Positions 44,744 to 56,700 of a DNA stretch of 64,000 bases are shown here, piece after piece. A model generated the notes under the pieces. The model was not told the DNA's origin and did no database searches. It saw only the letters and a list, made by a program, of their open reading frames with translations. The DNA is taken from contig OY804579.1 in assembly GCA_963680875.1 (NCBI GenBank), positions 23,607,804-23,671,803 on the forward strand. The letters run 5' to 3'. The position numbers and the translations under genes were made by a program. How positions within the stretch are numbered: the stretch's first letter is position 1; each line of letters starts with the position of its first letter. Source of the stretch: Bathymodiolus brooksi (lineage: Eukaryota > Mollusca > Bivalvia > Mytilida > Modiolidae).

Positions 44744-47700
44744 GAACATACCCTTGACAAGTGTTATAATGAACATACCCTTGACAAGTGTTATAATGAA
44801 CATACCCTTGACAAGTGTTATAATGAACATACCCTTGACAAGTGTTATAATGAACATACCCTTGACAAGTGTTATAATGAACATACCCTTGACAAGTGTT
44901 ATAATGAACATACCCTTGACAAGTGTTATAATGAACATACCCTTGACAAGTGTTATAATGAACATACCCTTGACAAGTGTTATAATGAACATACCCTTGA
45001 CAAGTGTTATAATGAACATACCCTTGACAAGTGCTATAATGAACATACCCTTGACAAGTGTTATAATGAACATACCCTTGACAAGTGTTATAATGAACAT
45101 ACCCTTGACAAGTGTTTTAATGAACATATCCTTGACAAGTGTTATAATGAACATACCCTTGACAAGTGTTATAATGAACATACCCTTGACAAGTGTTATA
45201 ATGAACATACCCTTGACAAGTGTTATAATGAACATACCCTTGACAAGTGTTATAATGAACATACCCTTGACAAGTGTTATAATGAACATACCCTTGACAA
45301 GTGTTATAATGAACATACCCTTGACAAGTGTTATAATGAACATACCCTTGACAAGTGCTATAATGAACATACCCTTGACAAGTGTTATAATGAACATACC
45401 CTTGACAAGTGTTATAATGAACATACCCTTGACAAGTGCTATAATGAACATACCCTTGACAAGTGTTATAATGAACATACCCTTGACAAGTGTTATAATG
45501 AACATACCCTTGACAAGTGTTATAATGAACATACCCTTGACAAGTGTTATAATGAACATACCCTTGACAAGTGTTATAATGAACATACCCTTGACAAGTG
45601 TTATAATGAACATACCCTTGACAAGTGTTATAATGAACATACCCTTGACAAGTGTTATAATGAACCTACCCTTGACAAGTGTTATAATGAACATACCCTT
45701 GACAAGTGTTATAATGAACATACCCTTGACAAGTGTTATAATGAACATACCCTTGACAAGTGTTATAATGAACCTACCCTTGACAAGTGTTATAATGAAC
45801 CTACCCTTGACAAGTGTTATAATGAACATACCCTTGACAAGTGTTATAATGAACCTACCCTTGACAAGTGTTATAATGAACCTACCCTTGACAAGTGTTA
45901 TAATGAACATACCCTTGACAAGTGTTATAATGAACATACCCTTGACAAGTGTTATAATGAACATACCCTTGACAAGTGTTATAATGAACATACCCTTGAC
46001 AAGTGTTATAATGAACATACCCTTGACAAGTGTTATAATGAACATACCCTTGACAAGTGTTATAATGAACATACCCTTGACAAGTGTTATAATGAACCTA
46101 CCCTTGACAAGTGTTATAATGAACATACCCTTGACAAGTGTTATAATGAACCTACCCTTGACAAGTGTTATAATGAACATACCCTTGACAAGTGTTATAA
46201 TGAACATACCCTTGACAAGTGTTATAATGAACATACCCTTGACAAGTGTTATAATGAACATACCCTTGACAAGTGTTATAATGAACATACCCTTGACAAG
46301 TGTTATAATGAACATACCCTTGACAAGTGTTATAATGAACATACCCTTGACAAGTGTTATAATGAACATACCCTTGACAAGTGCTATAATGAACATACCC
46401 TTGACAAGTGATATAATGAACATACCCTTGACAAGTGTTATAATGAACATACCCTTGACAAGTGTTATAATGAACATACCCTTGACAAGTGTTATAATGA
46501 ACATACCCTTGACAAGTGTTATAATGAACATACCCTTGACAAGTGTTATAATGAACATACCCTTGACAAGTGTTATAATGAACATACCCTTGACAAGTGT
46601 TATAATGAACATACCCTTGACAAGTGTTATAATGAACATACCCTTGACAAGTGTTATAATGAACATACCCTTGACAAGTGTTATAATGAACATACCCTTG
46701 ACAAGTGTTATAATGAACATACCCTTGACAAGTGTTATAATGAACATACCCTTGACAAGTGTTATAATGAACATACCCTTGACAAGTGTTATAATGAACA
46801 TACCCTTGACAAGTGCTATAATGAACATACCCTTGACAAGTGTTATAATGAACATACCCTTGACAAGTGTTATAATGAACATACCCTTGACAAGTGTTAT
46901 AATGAACATATCCTTGACAAGTGTTATAATGAACCTACCCTTGACAAGTGTTATAATGAACATACCCTTGACAAGTGTTATAATGAACATACCCTTGACA
47001 AGTGTTATAATGAACATACCCTTGACAAGTGTTATAATGAACATACCCTTGACAAGTGTTATAATGAACATACCCTTGACAAGTGTTATAATGAACATAC
47101 CCTTGACAAGTGTTATAATGAACATACCCTTGACAAGTGCTATAATGAACATACCCTTGACAAGTGTTATAATGAACATACCCTTGACAAGTGTTATAAT
47201 GAACATACCCTTGACAAGTGTTATAATGAACATACCCTTGACAAGTGTTATAATGAACATACCCTTGACAAGTGTTATAATGAACATACCCTTGACAAGT
47301 GTTATAATGAACATACCCTTGACAAGTGTTATAATGAACATACCCTTGACAAGTGTTATAGTGAACATACCCTTGACAAGTGTTATAATGAACATACCCT
47401 TGACAAGTGTTATAATGAACATACCCTTGACAAGTGTTATAATGAACATACCCTTGACAAGTGTTATAATGAACCTACCCTTGACAAGTGTTATAATGAA
47501 CATACCCTTGACAAGTGTTATAATGAACATACCCTTGACAAGTGTTATAATGAACATACCCTTGACAAGTGTTATAATGAACCTACCCTTGACAAGTGTT
47601 ATAATGAACTTACCCTTGACAAGTGTTATAATGAACCTACCCTTGACAAGTGTTATAATGAACATACCCTTGACAAGTGTTATAATGAACATACCCTTGA

Positions 47701-50700
47701 CAAGTGTTATAATGAACATACCCTTGACAAGTGTTATAATGAACATACCCTTGACAAGTGTTATAATGAACATACCCTTGACAAGTGTTATAATGAACCT
47801 ACCCTTGACAAGTGTTATAATGAACATACACTTGACAAGTGTTATAATGAACATACCCTTGACAAGTGTTATAATGAACATACCCTTGACAAGTGTTATA
47901 ATGAACATACCCTTGACAAGTGTTATAATGAACATACCCTTGACAAGTGTTATAATGAACATACCCTTGACAAGTGTTATAATGAACATACCCTTGACAA
48001 GTGTTATAATGAACCTACCCTTGACAAGTGTTATAATGAACCTACCCTTGACAAGTGTTATAATGAACCTACCCTTGACAAGTGTTATAATGAACCTACC
48101 CTTGACAAGTGTTATAATGAACATACCCTTGACAGGTGTTATAATGAACATACCCTTGACAAGTGTTATAATGAACATACCCTTGACAAGTGTTATAATG
48201 AACATACCCTTGACAAGTGTTATAATGAACCTACCCTTGACAAGTGTTATAATGAACCTACCCTTGACAAGTGTTATAATGAACATACCCTTGACAAGTG
48301 TTATAATGAACATACCCTTGACAAGTGTTATAATGAACATACCCTTGACAAGTGTTATAATGAACATACCCTTGACAAGTGTTATAATGAACATACCCTT
48401 GACAAGTGTTATAATGAACCTACCCTTGACAAGTGTTATAATGAACATACCCTTGACAAGTGTTATAATGAACATACCCTTGACAAGTGTTATAATGAAC
48501 ATACCCTTGACAAGTGTTATAATGAACATACCCTTGACAAGTGTTATAATGAACATACCCTTGACAAGTGTTATAATGAACATACCCTTGACAAGTGTTA
48601 TAATGAACATACCCTTGACAAGTGTTATAATGAACATACCCTTGACAAGTGTTATAATGAATATACCCTTGACAAGTGTTATAATGAACCTACCCTTGAC
48701 AAGTGTTATAATGAACATACCCTTGACAAGTGTTATAATGAACCTACCCTTGACAAGTGTTATAATGAACATACCCTTGACAAGTGTTATAATGAACATA
48801 TCCTTGACAAGTGTTATAATGAACATACCATTGACAAGTGTTATAATGAACATACCCTTGACAAGTGTTATAATGAACATACCCTTGACAAGTGTTATAA
48901 TGAACATACCCTTGACAAGTGTTATAATGAACATACCCTTGACAAGTGTTATAATGAACATACCCTTGACAAGTGTTATAATGAACATATCCTTGACAAG
49001 TGTTATAATGAACATACCCTTGACAAGTGTTATAATGAACATACCCTTGACAAGTGTTATAATGAACATACCCTTGAAAAGTGTTATAATGAACATATCC
49101 TTGACAAGTGTTATAATGAACATACCCTTGACAAGTGTTATAATGAACATACCCTTGACAAGTGTTATAATGAACATACCCTTGACAAGTGTTATAATGA
49201 ACATACCCTTGACAAGTGTTATAATGAACATATCCTTGACAAGTGTTATGATGAACATACCCTTGACAAGTGTTATAATGAACATACCCTTGACAAGTGT
49301 TATAATGAACATACCCTTGACAAGTGTTAAAATGAACATATCCTTGACAAGTGTTATAATGAACATACCCTTGACAAGTGTTATAATGAACATACCCTTG
49401 ACAAGTGTTATAATGAACATACCCTTGACAAGTGTTATAATGAACATACCCTTGACAAGTGTTATAATGAACATACCCTTGACAAGTGTTATAATGAACC
49501 TACCCTTGACAAGTGTTATAATGAACATACCCTTGACAAGTGTTATAATGAACATACCCTTGACAAGTGTTATAATGAACATACCCTTGACAAGTGTTAT
49601 AATGAACATACCCTTGACAAGTGTTATAATGAACATACCCTTGACAAGTGTTATAATGAACCTACCCTTGACAAGTGTTATAATGAACATACCCTTGACA
49701 AGTGTTATAATGAACATACCCTTGACAAGTGTTATAATGAACATACCCTTGACAAGTGTTATAATGAACCTACCCTTGACAAGTGTTATAATGAACTTAC
49801 CCTTGACAAGTGTTATAATGAACCTACCCTTGACAAGTGTTATAATGAACATACCCTTGACAAGTGTTATAATGAACATACCCTTGACAAGTGTTATAAT
49901 GAACCTACCCTTGACAAGTGTTATAATGAACATACCCTTGACAAGTGTTATAATGAACATACCCTTGACAAGTGTTATAATGAACATACCCTTGACAAGT
50001 GTTATAATGAACCTACCCTTGACAAGTGTTATAATGAACATACACTTGACAAGTGTTATAATGAACATACCCTTGACAAGTGTTATAATGAACATACCCT
50101 TGACAAGTGTTATAATGAACATACCCTTGACAAGTGTTATAATGAACATACCCTTGACAAGTGTTATAATGAACATACCCTTGACAAGTGTTATAATGAA
50201 CATACCCTTGACAAGTGTTATAATGAACCTACCCTTGACAAGTGTTATAATGAACCTACCCTTGACAAGTGTTATAATGAACCTACCCTTGACAAGTGTT
50301 ATAATGAACCTACCCTTGACAAGTGTTATAATGAACATACCCTTGACAGGTGTTATAATGAACATACCCTTGACAAGTGTTATAATGAACATACCCTTGA
50401 CAAGTGTTATAATGAACATACCCTTGACAAGTGTTATAATGAACATACCCTTGACAAGTGTTATAATGAACCTACCCTTGACAAGTGTTATAATGAACAT
50501 ACCCTTGACAAGTGTTATAATGAACATACCCTTGACAAGTGTTATAATGAACATACCCTTGACAAGTGTTATAATGAACATACCCTTGACAAGTGTTATA
50601 ATGAACATACCCTTGACAAGTGTTATAATGAACCTACCCTTGACAAGTGTTATAATGAACATACCCTTGACAAGTGTTATAATGAACATACCCTTGACAA

Positions 50701-52174
50701 GTGTTATAATGAACATACCCTTGACAAGTGTTATAATGAACATACCCTTGACAAGTGTTATAATGAACATACCCTTGACAAGTGTTATAATGAACATACC
50801 CTTGACAAGTGTTATAATGAACATACCCTTGACAAGTGTTATAATGAACATACCCTTGACAAGTGTTATAATGAATATACCCTTGACAAGTGTTATAATG
50901 AACGTACCCTTGACAAGTGTTATAATGAACCTACCCTTGACAAGTGTTATAATGAACATACCCTTGACAAGTGTTATAATGAACCTACCCTTGACAAGTG
51001 TTATAATGAACATACCCTTGACAAGTGTTATAATGAACATATCCTTGACAAGTGTTATAATGAACATACCATTGACAAGTGTTATAATGAACATACCCTT
51101 GACAAGTGTTATAATGAACATACCCTTGACAAGTGTTATAATGAACATACCCTTGACAAGTGTTATAATGAACATACCCTTGACAAGTGTTATAATGAAC
51201 ATACCCTTGACAAGTGTTATAATGAACATACCCTTGACAAGTGTTATAATGAACATATCCTTGACAAGTGTTATAATGAACATACCCTTGACAAGTGTTA
51301 TAATGAACATACCCTTGACAAGTGTTATAATGAACATACCCTTGAAAAGTGTTATAATGAACATATCCTTGACAAGTGTTATAATGAACATACCCTTGAC
51401 AAGTGTTATAATGAACATACCCTTGACAAGTGTTATAATGAACATACCCTTGACAAGTGTTATAATGAACATACCCTTGACAAGTGTTATAATGAACATA
51501 TCTTTGACAAGTGTTATGATGAACATACCCTTGACAAGTGTTATAATGAACATACCCTTGACAAGTGTTATAATGAACATACCCTTGACAAGTGTTATAA
51601 TGAACATATCCTTGACAAGTGTTATAATGAACATACCCTTGACAAGTGTTATAATGAACATACCCTTGACAAGTGTTATAATGAACATACCCTTGACAAG
51701 TGTTATAATGAACATACCCTTGACAAGTGTTATAATGAACATACCCTTGACAAGTGTTATAATGAACCTACCCTTGACAAGTGTTATAATGAACATACCC
51801 TTGACAAGTGTTATAATGAACATACCCTTGACAAGTGTTATAATGAACATACCCTTGACAAGTGTTATAATGAACATACCCTTGACAAGTGTTATAATGA
51901 ACATACCCTTGACAAGTGTTATAATGAACATATCCTTGACAAGTGTTATAATGAACATACCCTTGACAAGTGTTATAGTGAACCTACCCTTGACAAGTGT
52001 TATAATGAACATACCCTTGACAAGTGTTATAATGAACATACCCTTGACAAGTGCTATAATGAACCCACCCTTGACAAGTGTTATAATGAACATACCCTTG
52101 ACAAGTGTTATAATGAACATACCCTTGACAAGTGTTATAATGAACATACCCTTGACAAGTGTTATAATGAACCT
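44744..52174. repeat. Satellite array of about 275 units of 27 bp
   Basis: The unit is GAACATACCCTTGACAAGTG followed by TTATAAT. The array spans 7431 bp with no gaps in period. Common variants are CAT to CCT, TACC to TATCC and GTGTTAT to GTGCTAT. Because 27 is divisible by three and the unit lacks stops in four of six frames, open frames of up to 2509 codons exist on the plus strand and 2486 on the minus strand. These are artefacts: the changes are not biased to silent sites in any frame. A duplicated block offset by 81-84 units is visible (see findings). Confidence 0.95.
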
Positions 52175-52738
52175 TAAATAAATTACAAAAAGGAAACATA
52201 ATTGTGATATTGAGCTGTTTTCGCTATTCTTTCAATTTTTTACATAGACAAAACCGGTTCTACTGAAAAACAATTGTTGGGACCCAACCGGAAAGTAGTG
52301 GCTGACAGAGCCGAAACGAATGTACGTAAATAAGCATTGTGTTTTTAACTGTAGTAAGTCTAAAACTATTCATGGTGGCACGCCAGTGCAAACTATCATG
52401 TATATAAGCATTATAAAGGGTTTGTGTACTTTATTTACACATATAGACTACTTTTTATAGCTTTATTTGATGATTTCAATCTCATTATTAGCATTTTTCA
52501 TTGTTTATGTCCATCATTTTATCTATATCTGAGTAATCTATTAAGTTAACCACAGAAACATATAGGTAAAAACAAACAAAAATAATCGACCGATAACGAC
52601 ATCTTCTGGATTCAAGATATAATAATACTATATGATCATAATACATAGTTTTTGTCGTCGCCTGTATGTCAAACATGCCTAATTGACTTGTACCGGAAGA
52701 TGACAGAACAATTCCGACCGGAGCTCTTTGACGACAGT
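52175..52738. other. Right subterminal part of the 14.5-kb insertion, no gene recognised
   Basis: AT-rich sequence runs up to the inverted end CGACCGGAGCTCTTTGACGACAGTG without its last base. I found no transposase-like reading on either strand. Confidence 0.5.
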
Positions 52739-52739
52739 G

Positions 52740-52990
52740 ATGTTGTAGCAAGTAACATTGTGTCACTTGCTGATAAAATAACATACTCTACCGCCTACAA
52801 CATGACAAATTTAGATCGTGCGAAACTCAACTTATAGAGTTTATCGACGACGTGGATGATGATAAACAAATTGATGTCCTCGTCATGGATTTCTCGAAGG
52901 CGTTCGATAAAGTCAGCCATAACCTCTTAAAACACAAACTTAAATATTATAACATAAGATTTGTTATTTATTTACCGAATGTCGCTCGTA
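52740..52990 (+). pseudogene. Non-LTR retrotransposon pol fragment, 3' part (after the 14.5-kb insertion)
   Basis: The reading resumes as VASNIVS, then after a frameshift NNILYRLQH, FRSCETQLIEFIDDV, DKQIDVLVMDFSKAFDKVSH and NLLKHKLKYYNI. DFSKAFD..H..L is the RT block that carries the first catalytic Asp. It joins exactly to KLLEHV at 38216. The remainder of RT, including the YADD block, was not found downstream. Confidence 0.85.
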
Positions 52991-53269
52991 CTTTCTACCG
53001 AGTTCATCTATTAAAAAATGATGATGAAAATAACAAAATGACATCAGGGAACTCATTTTAACCCAAACAGAAATAGATCATCAAAATGGCCACTACGAAA
53101 ACACTGGCAAAGATGGATTATACCTGTCAATATGTTTTTAAATTGTCAAACCCAGTCGTTCCAGTAAAATTTGAGAAAACTAGATCTATCGAATCATCCG
53201 TTTTCTGGTCAGACAAACTAAACGAAAAGAAAAATAACACTTTCTATAAATATAATCATAGATCTCAGG

Positions 53270-53345
53270 TCAGTATTATCCCAATGGCATATAACATTTC
53301 ACTAAGGTTGTGGGTTCGAATCCCGCTCAGGTGAGGTGTACTCAT
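53270..53345 (+). mobile_element. SINE head fragment with tRNA-like B box
   Basis: GTGGGTTCGAATCCCGCTC is followed by AGGTGAGGTGTACTCATCAC, matching the head of the 62742-62872 SINE. The A-box part is weak and the body is missing. Confidence 0.5.
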
Positions 53346-53370
53346 CACGATATAACTACAATATTAAGGG

Positions 53371-53418
53371 TAAGATTTCAATCATGGCGAGCCTCGTCAA
53401 CGAACGATTGAAATCTTA
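53371..53418. repeat. Short fold-back, possible hairpin 4
   Basis: TAAGATTTCAATC and GATTGAAATCTTA face each other around a 22-base loop. The ends resemble those of the longer hairpins in WAPL introns. Confidence 0.5.
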
Positions 53419-53605
53419 ACCTCGGGTGTCGGAGATTTCCCTGTCGCACTTTTATCAGCTTTGTACTTTTAGCAAACATTCATGTAAACAATGCAATTTA
53501 TTTCCCCTTCGTGTCGATCAAAAAAGTAGTTCCGTGTTTATAAAAGATTGAAAACTTATATACAGTGAATTGTTTATTTTAAAAAGGAAAGGTATGGAGA
53601 ATATC

Positions 53606-53629
53606 GGGGGGGGGGGGGGGGGGGGGGGG
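53606..53629. repeat. Poly-G tract of 24 bases
   Basis: A 24-G run is followed by A and five more G. It can form a G-quadruplex on the plus strand and is a likely assembly weak point. It lies 130 bases before the 88-bp array. Confidence 0.9.
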
Positions 53630-53756
53630 AGGGGGTGCAGTTGACATAAACTGTACAGCATGCATTTGCCGGTAAAACGCACGTTTTTTTTGTCTTGCAC
53701 TAGTGCAAGATAAGGAAATCTCACATCGCTAAAAATAGGACCTGGTCTGTCTCAAA

Positions 53757-56700
53757 AGTGAGAATGTACAATCCAGAGACACAGACAACATTGGAAAGAA
53801 GACAGTGTTTTACAAAGAAGCTTTTGAGAAACCCAAAGGAGCTATCAAGAATGTACAATACAGAGTCACAGGCAACATTGGGCACAATACAATGTTTTAC
53901 AATCCAGAGACACAGGCAACATTGGGCACAAGACAATGTTTTACAATCCAGAGACACAGGCAACATTGGGCACAAGACAACGTTTTACAATCCAGAGACA
54001 CAGGCAACATTGGGCACAAGACAATGTTTTACAATCCAGAGACACAGGCAACATTGGGCACAAGACAATGTTTTACAATCCAGAGACACATGTAACATTG
54101 GGCACAAGACAATGTTTTACAAAAGAAGCCTTAGAGAAAACCAAAGGGACTGTCAAGCATGAACAATCCAGAGACACAGACAACATTGGGCACAAGACAA
54201 TGTTTTACAAAAGAAGCCTTAGTGAAAACCAAAGGGACTGTCAAGCATAAACAATCAAGAGACACAGGTAACATTGGGCACAAGACAATGTCTTACAAAC
54301 GAAGCCTTAGAGAAAACCAAAGGGACTGTAAAGCATGAACAATCCAGAGACACAGGCAACATTGGGCACAAGACAATGTTTTACAAAAGAAGCCTTAGAG
54401 AAAACCAAAGGGACTGTCAAGCATGAACAATCCAGAGACACAGACAACATTGGGCACAAGACAATGTTTTGCAAAATAATCCTGAGAAAACCAAAGGGAC
54501 TGTCAAGCATGAACAATCCAGAGACACAGGCAACATTGGGCACAAGACAATGTTTTACAAAAGAAGCCTTAGAGAAAACCAAAGGGATTGTCAAGAATGA
54601 ACAATCCAGAGACACATGTAACATTGGGCACAAGACAATGTTTTACAAAAGAAGTTTAAGAGAAAACTAAAGGGACTGTCAAGCATGAACAATCCAGAGA
54701 CACAGGCAACATTGGGCACAAGACAATGTTTTACAAAAGAAGCTTTAGAGAAAACCAAAGGGACTGTCAAGCATGAACAATCCAGAGACACAGGTAACAT
54801 TGGGCACAAGACAATGTTTTACAAAAGAAGCTTTAGAGACAACCAAAGGGACTGTCAAGCATGAACAATCAAGAGACACAGGTAACATTGGGCACAAGAC
54901 AATGTCTTACAAACGAAGCCTTAGAGAAAACCAAAGGGACTGTAAAGCATGAACAATCCAGAGACACAGGCAACATTGGGCACAAGACAATGTTTTACAA
55001 AAGAAGCCTTAGAGAAAACCAAAGGGACTGTCAAGCATGAACAATCCAGAGACACAGACAACATTGGGCACAAGACAATGTTTTGCAAAATAATCCTGAG
55101 AAAACCAAAGGGACTGTCAAGCATGAACAATCCAGAGACACAGGCAACATTGGGCACAAGACAATGTTTTACAAAAGAAGCCTTAGAGAAAACCAAAGGG
55201 ATTGTCAAGAATGAACAATCCAGAGACACAGGTAACATTGGGCACAAGACAATGTTTTACAAAAGAAGCTTAAGAGAAAACTAAAGGGACAGTCAAGCAT
55301 GAACAATCCAGAGACACAGGCAACATTGGGCACAAGACAATGTTTTACAAAAGAAGCTTTAGAGAAAACCAAAGGGACTGTCAAGCATGAACAATCCAGA
55401 GACACAGGTAACATTGGGCACAAGACAATGTTTTACAAAAGAAGCTTTAGAGAAAACCAAAGGGACTGTCAAGCATGAACAATCCAGAGACACAGGCAAC
55501 ATTGGGCACAAGACAATGTTTTACAAAAGAAGCCTTAGAGAAAACCAAAGGGACTGTCAAGCATGAACAATCCAGAGACACAGACAACATTGGGCACAAG
55601 ACAATGTTTTACAAAAGAAGCCTTAGAGAAAATCAAAGGGACTGTCAAGCATGAACAATCCAGAGACACAGGCACATTGGGCACAAGACAATGTTTTACA
55701 AAAGAAGCCTTAGAGAAAACCAAAGGGACTGTCTCAAAAGTGAGAATGTACAATCCAGAGAAACAGACAACATTGGGAAGAAGACAATGTTTTACAAAAG
55801 AAGCTTTTGAGAAACCCAAAGGAGCTATCAAGAATGTACAATACAGAGACACAGGCAACATTGGGCACAAGACAACGTTTTACAATCCAGAGACACAGGC
55901 AACATTGGGCACAAGACAATGTTTTACAATCCAGAGACACATGTAACATTGGGCAAAAGACAATGTTTTACAAAAGAAGCCTTAGAGAAAACCAAAGGGA
56001 CTGTCAAGCATGAACAATCCAGAGACACAGACAACATTGGCCACAAGACAATGTTTTACAAAAGAAGCCTTAGAGAAAACCAAAGGGACTGTCAAGCATG
56101 AACAACCTAGAGACACAGACAACATTGGGCACAAGACAATGTTTTACAAAAGAAGCCTTAGAGAAAACCAAAGGGACTGTCAAGCATGAACAACCTAGAG
56201 ACATAGACAACATTGGGCACAAGACAATGTTTTACAAATGAAGCCTTAGAGAAAACCAAAGGGACTGTCAAACATGAACAATCCAGAGACACAGACAACA
56301 TTGGGCACAAGACAATGTTTTACAAAAGAAGCTTTAGAGAAAACCAAAGGGACTGTCAAGCATGAACAATCCAGGACACATGTAACATTGGGCACAAGAC
56401 AATGTTTTACAAAAGAAGCTTTAGAGAAAACCGAAGGGACTGTCAAGCATGAACAATCCAGAGACACAGACAACATTGGGCAAAAGACAATGTTTTACAA
56501 AAGAAGCTTTAGAGAAAACCAAAGGGACAGTCAAGCATGAACAATCCAGAGACAGAGGCAACATTGGGCACAAGACAATGTTTTACAAAAGAAGATTTAG
56601 AGAAAACCAAAGGGGCAGTCAAGCATGAACAATCCAGAGACACAGACAACATTGGGCACAAGACAATGTTTTACAAAAGAAGCTTTAGAGAAAACCAAAG

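Larger units (their letters stand above)
38217..52739. mobile_element. 14.5-kb insertion with CACTGTCGTC inverted ends and 5-bp TSD ATGTT
   Basis: The left end is CACTGTCGTCAAAGAGCTCC. The right end read inward is the same for 21 bases and then diverges, with similarity over about 48 bp. ATGTT flanks it at 38212-38216 and 52740-52744. Excision joins the RT codons ...LEHV|VASNIVS..., the usual sequence of this RT block, in frame, which independently confirms both borders. The contents are inverted arms (38557-39137, 42310-42940), low-complexity DNA, a tandem-core element, a SINE and the 27-bp satellite. No transposase ORF was seen, so it is probably non-autonomous and bulked up by repeat growth. 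Confidence 0.85.

Noticed and set aside
44744..52174. Each 27-bp unit contains TTGACA and TATAAT, the bacterial promoter hexamers
   Set aside because: The spacing within a unit is 5 bases and to the next unit 32, not about 17, and this is eukaryotic DNA. The match is chance.
44652..52181. Open frame of 2509 codons on the plus strand (repeating NIPLTSVIM) and 2486 codons on the minus strand
   Set aside because: Both come from a 27-bp satellite whose period is divisible by three and which lacks stops in four of six frames. Variants change amino acids freely in every frame, and there is no start context, domain or splice support.
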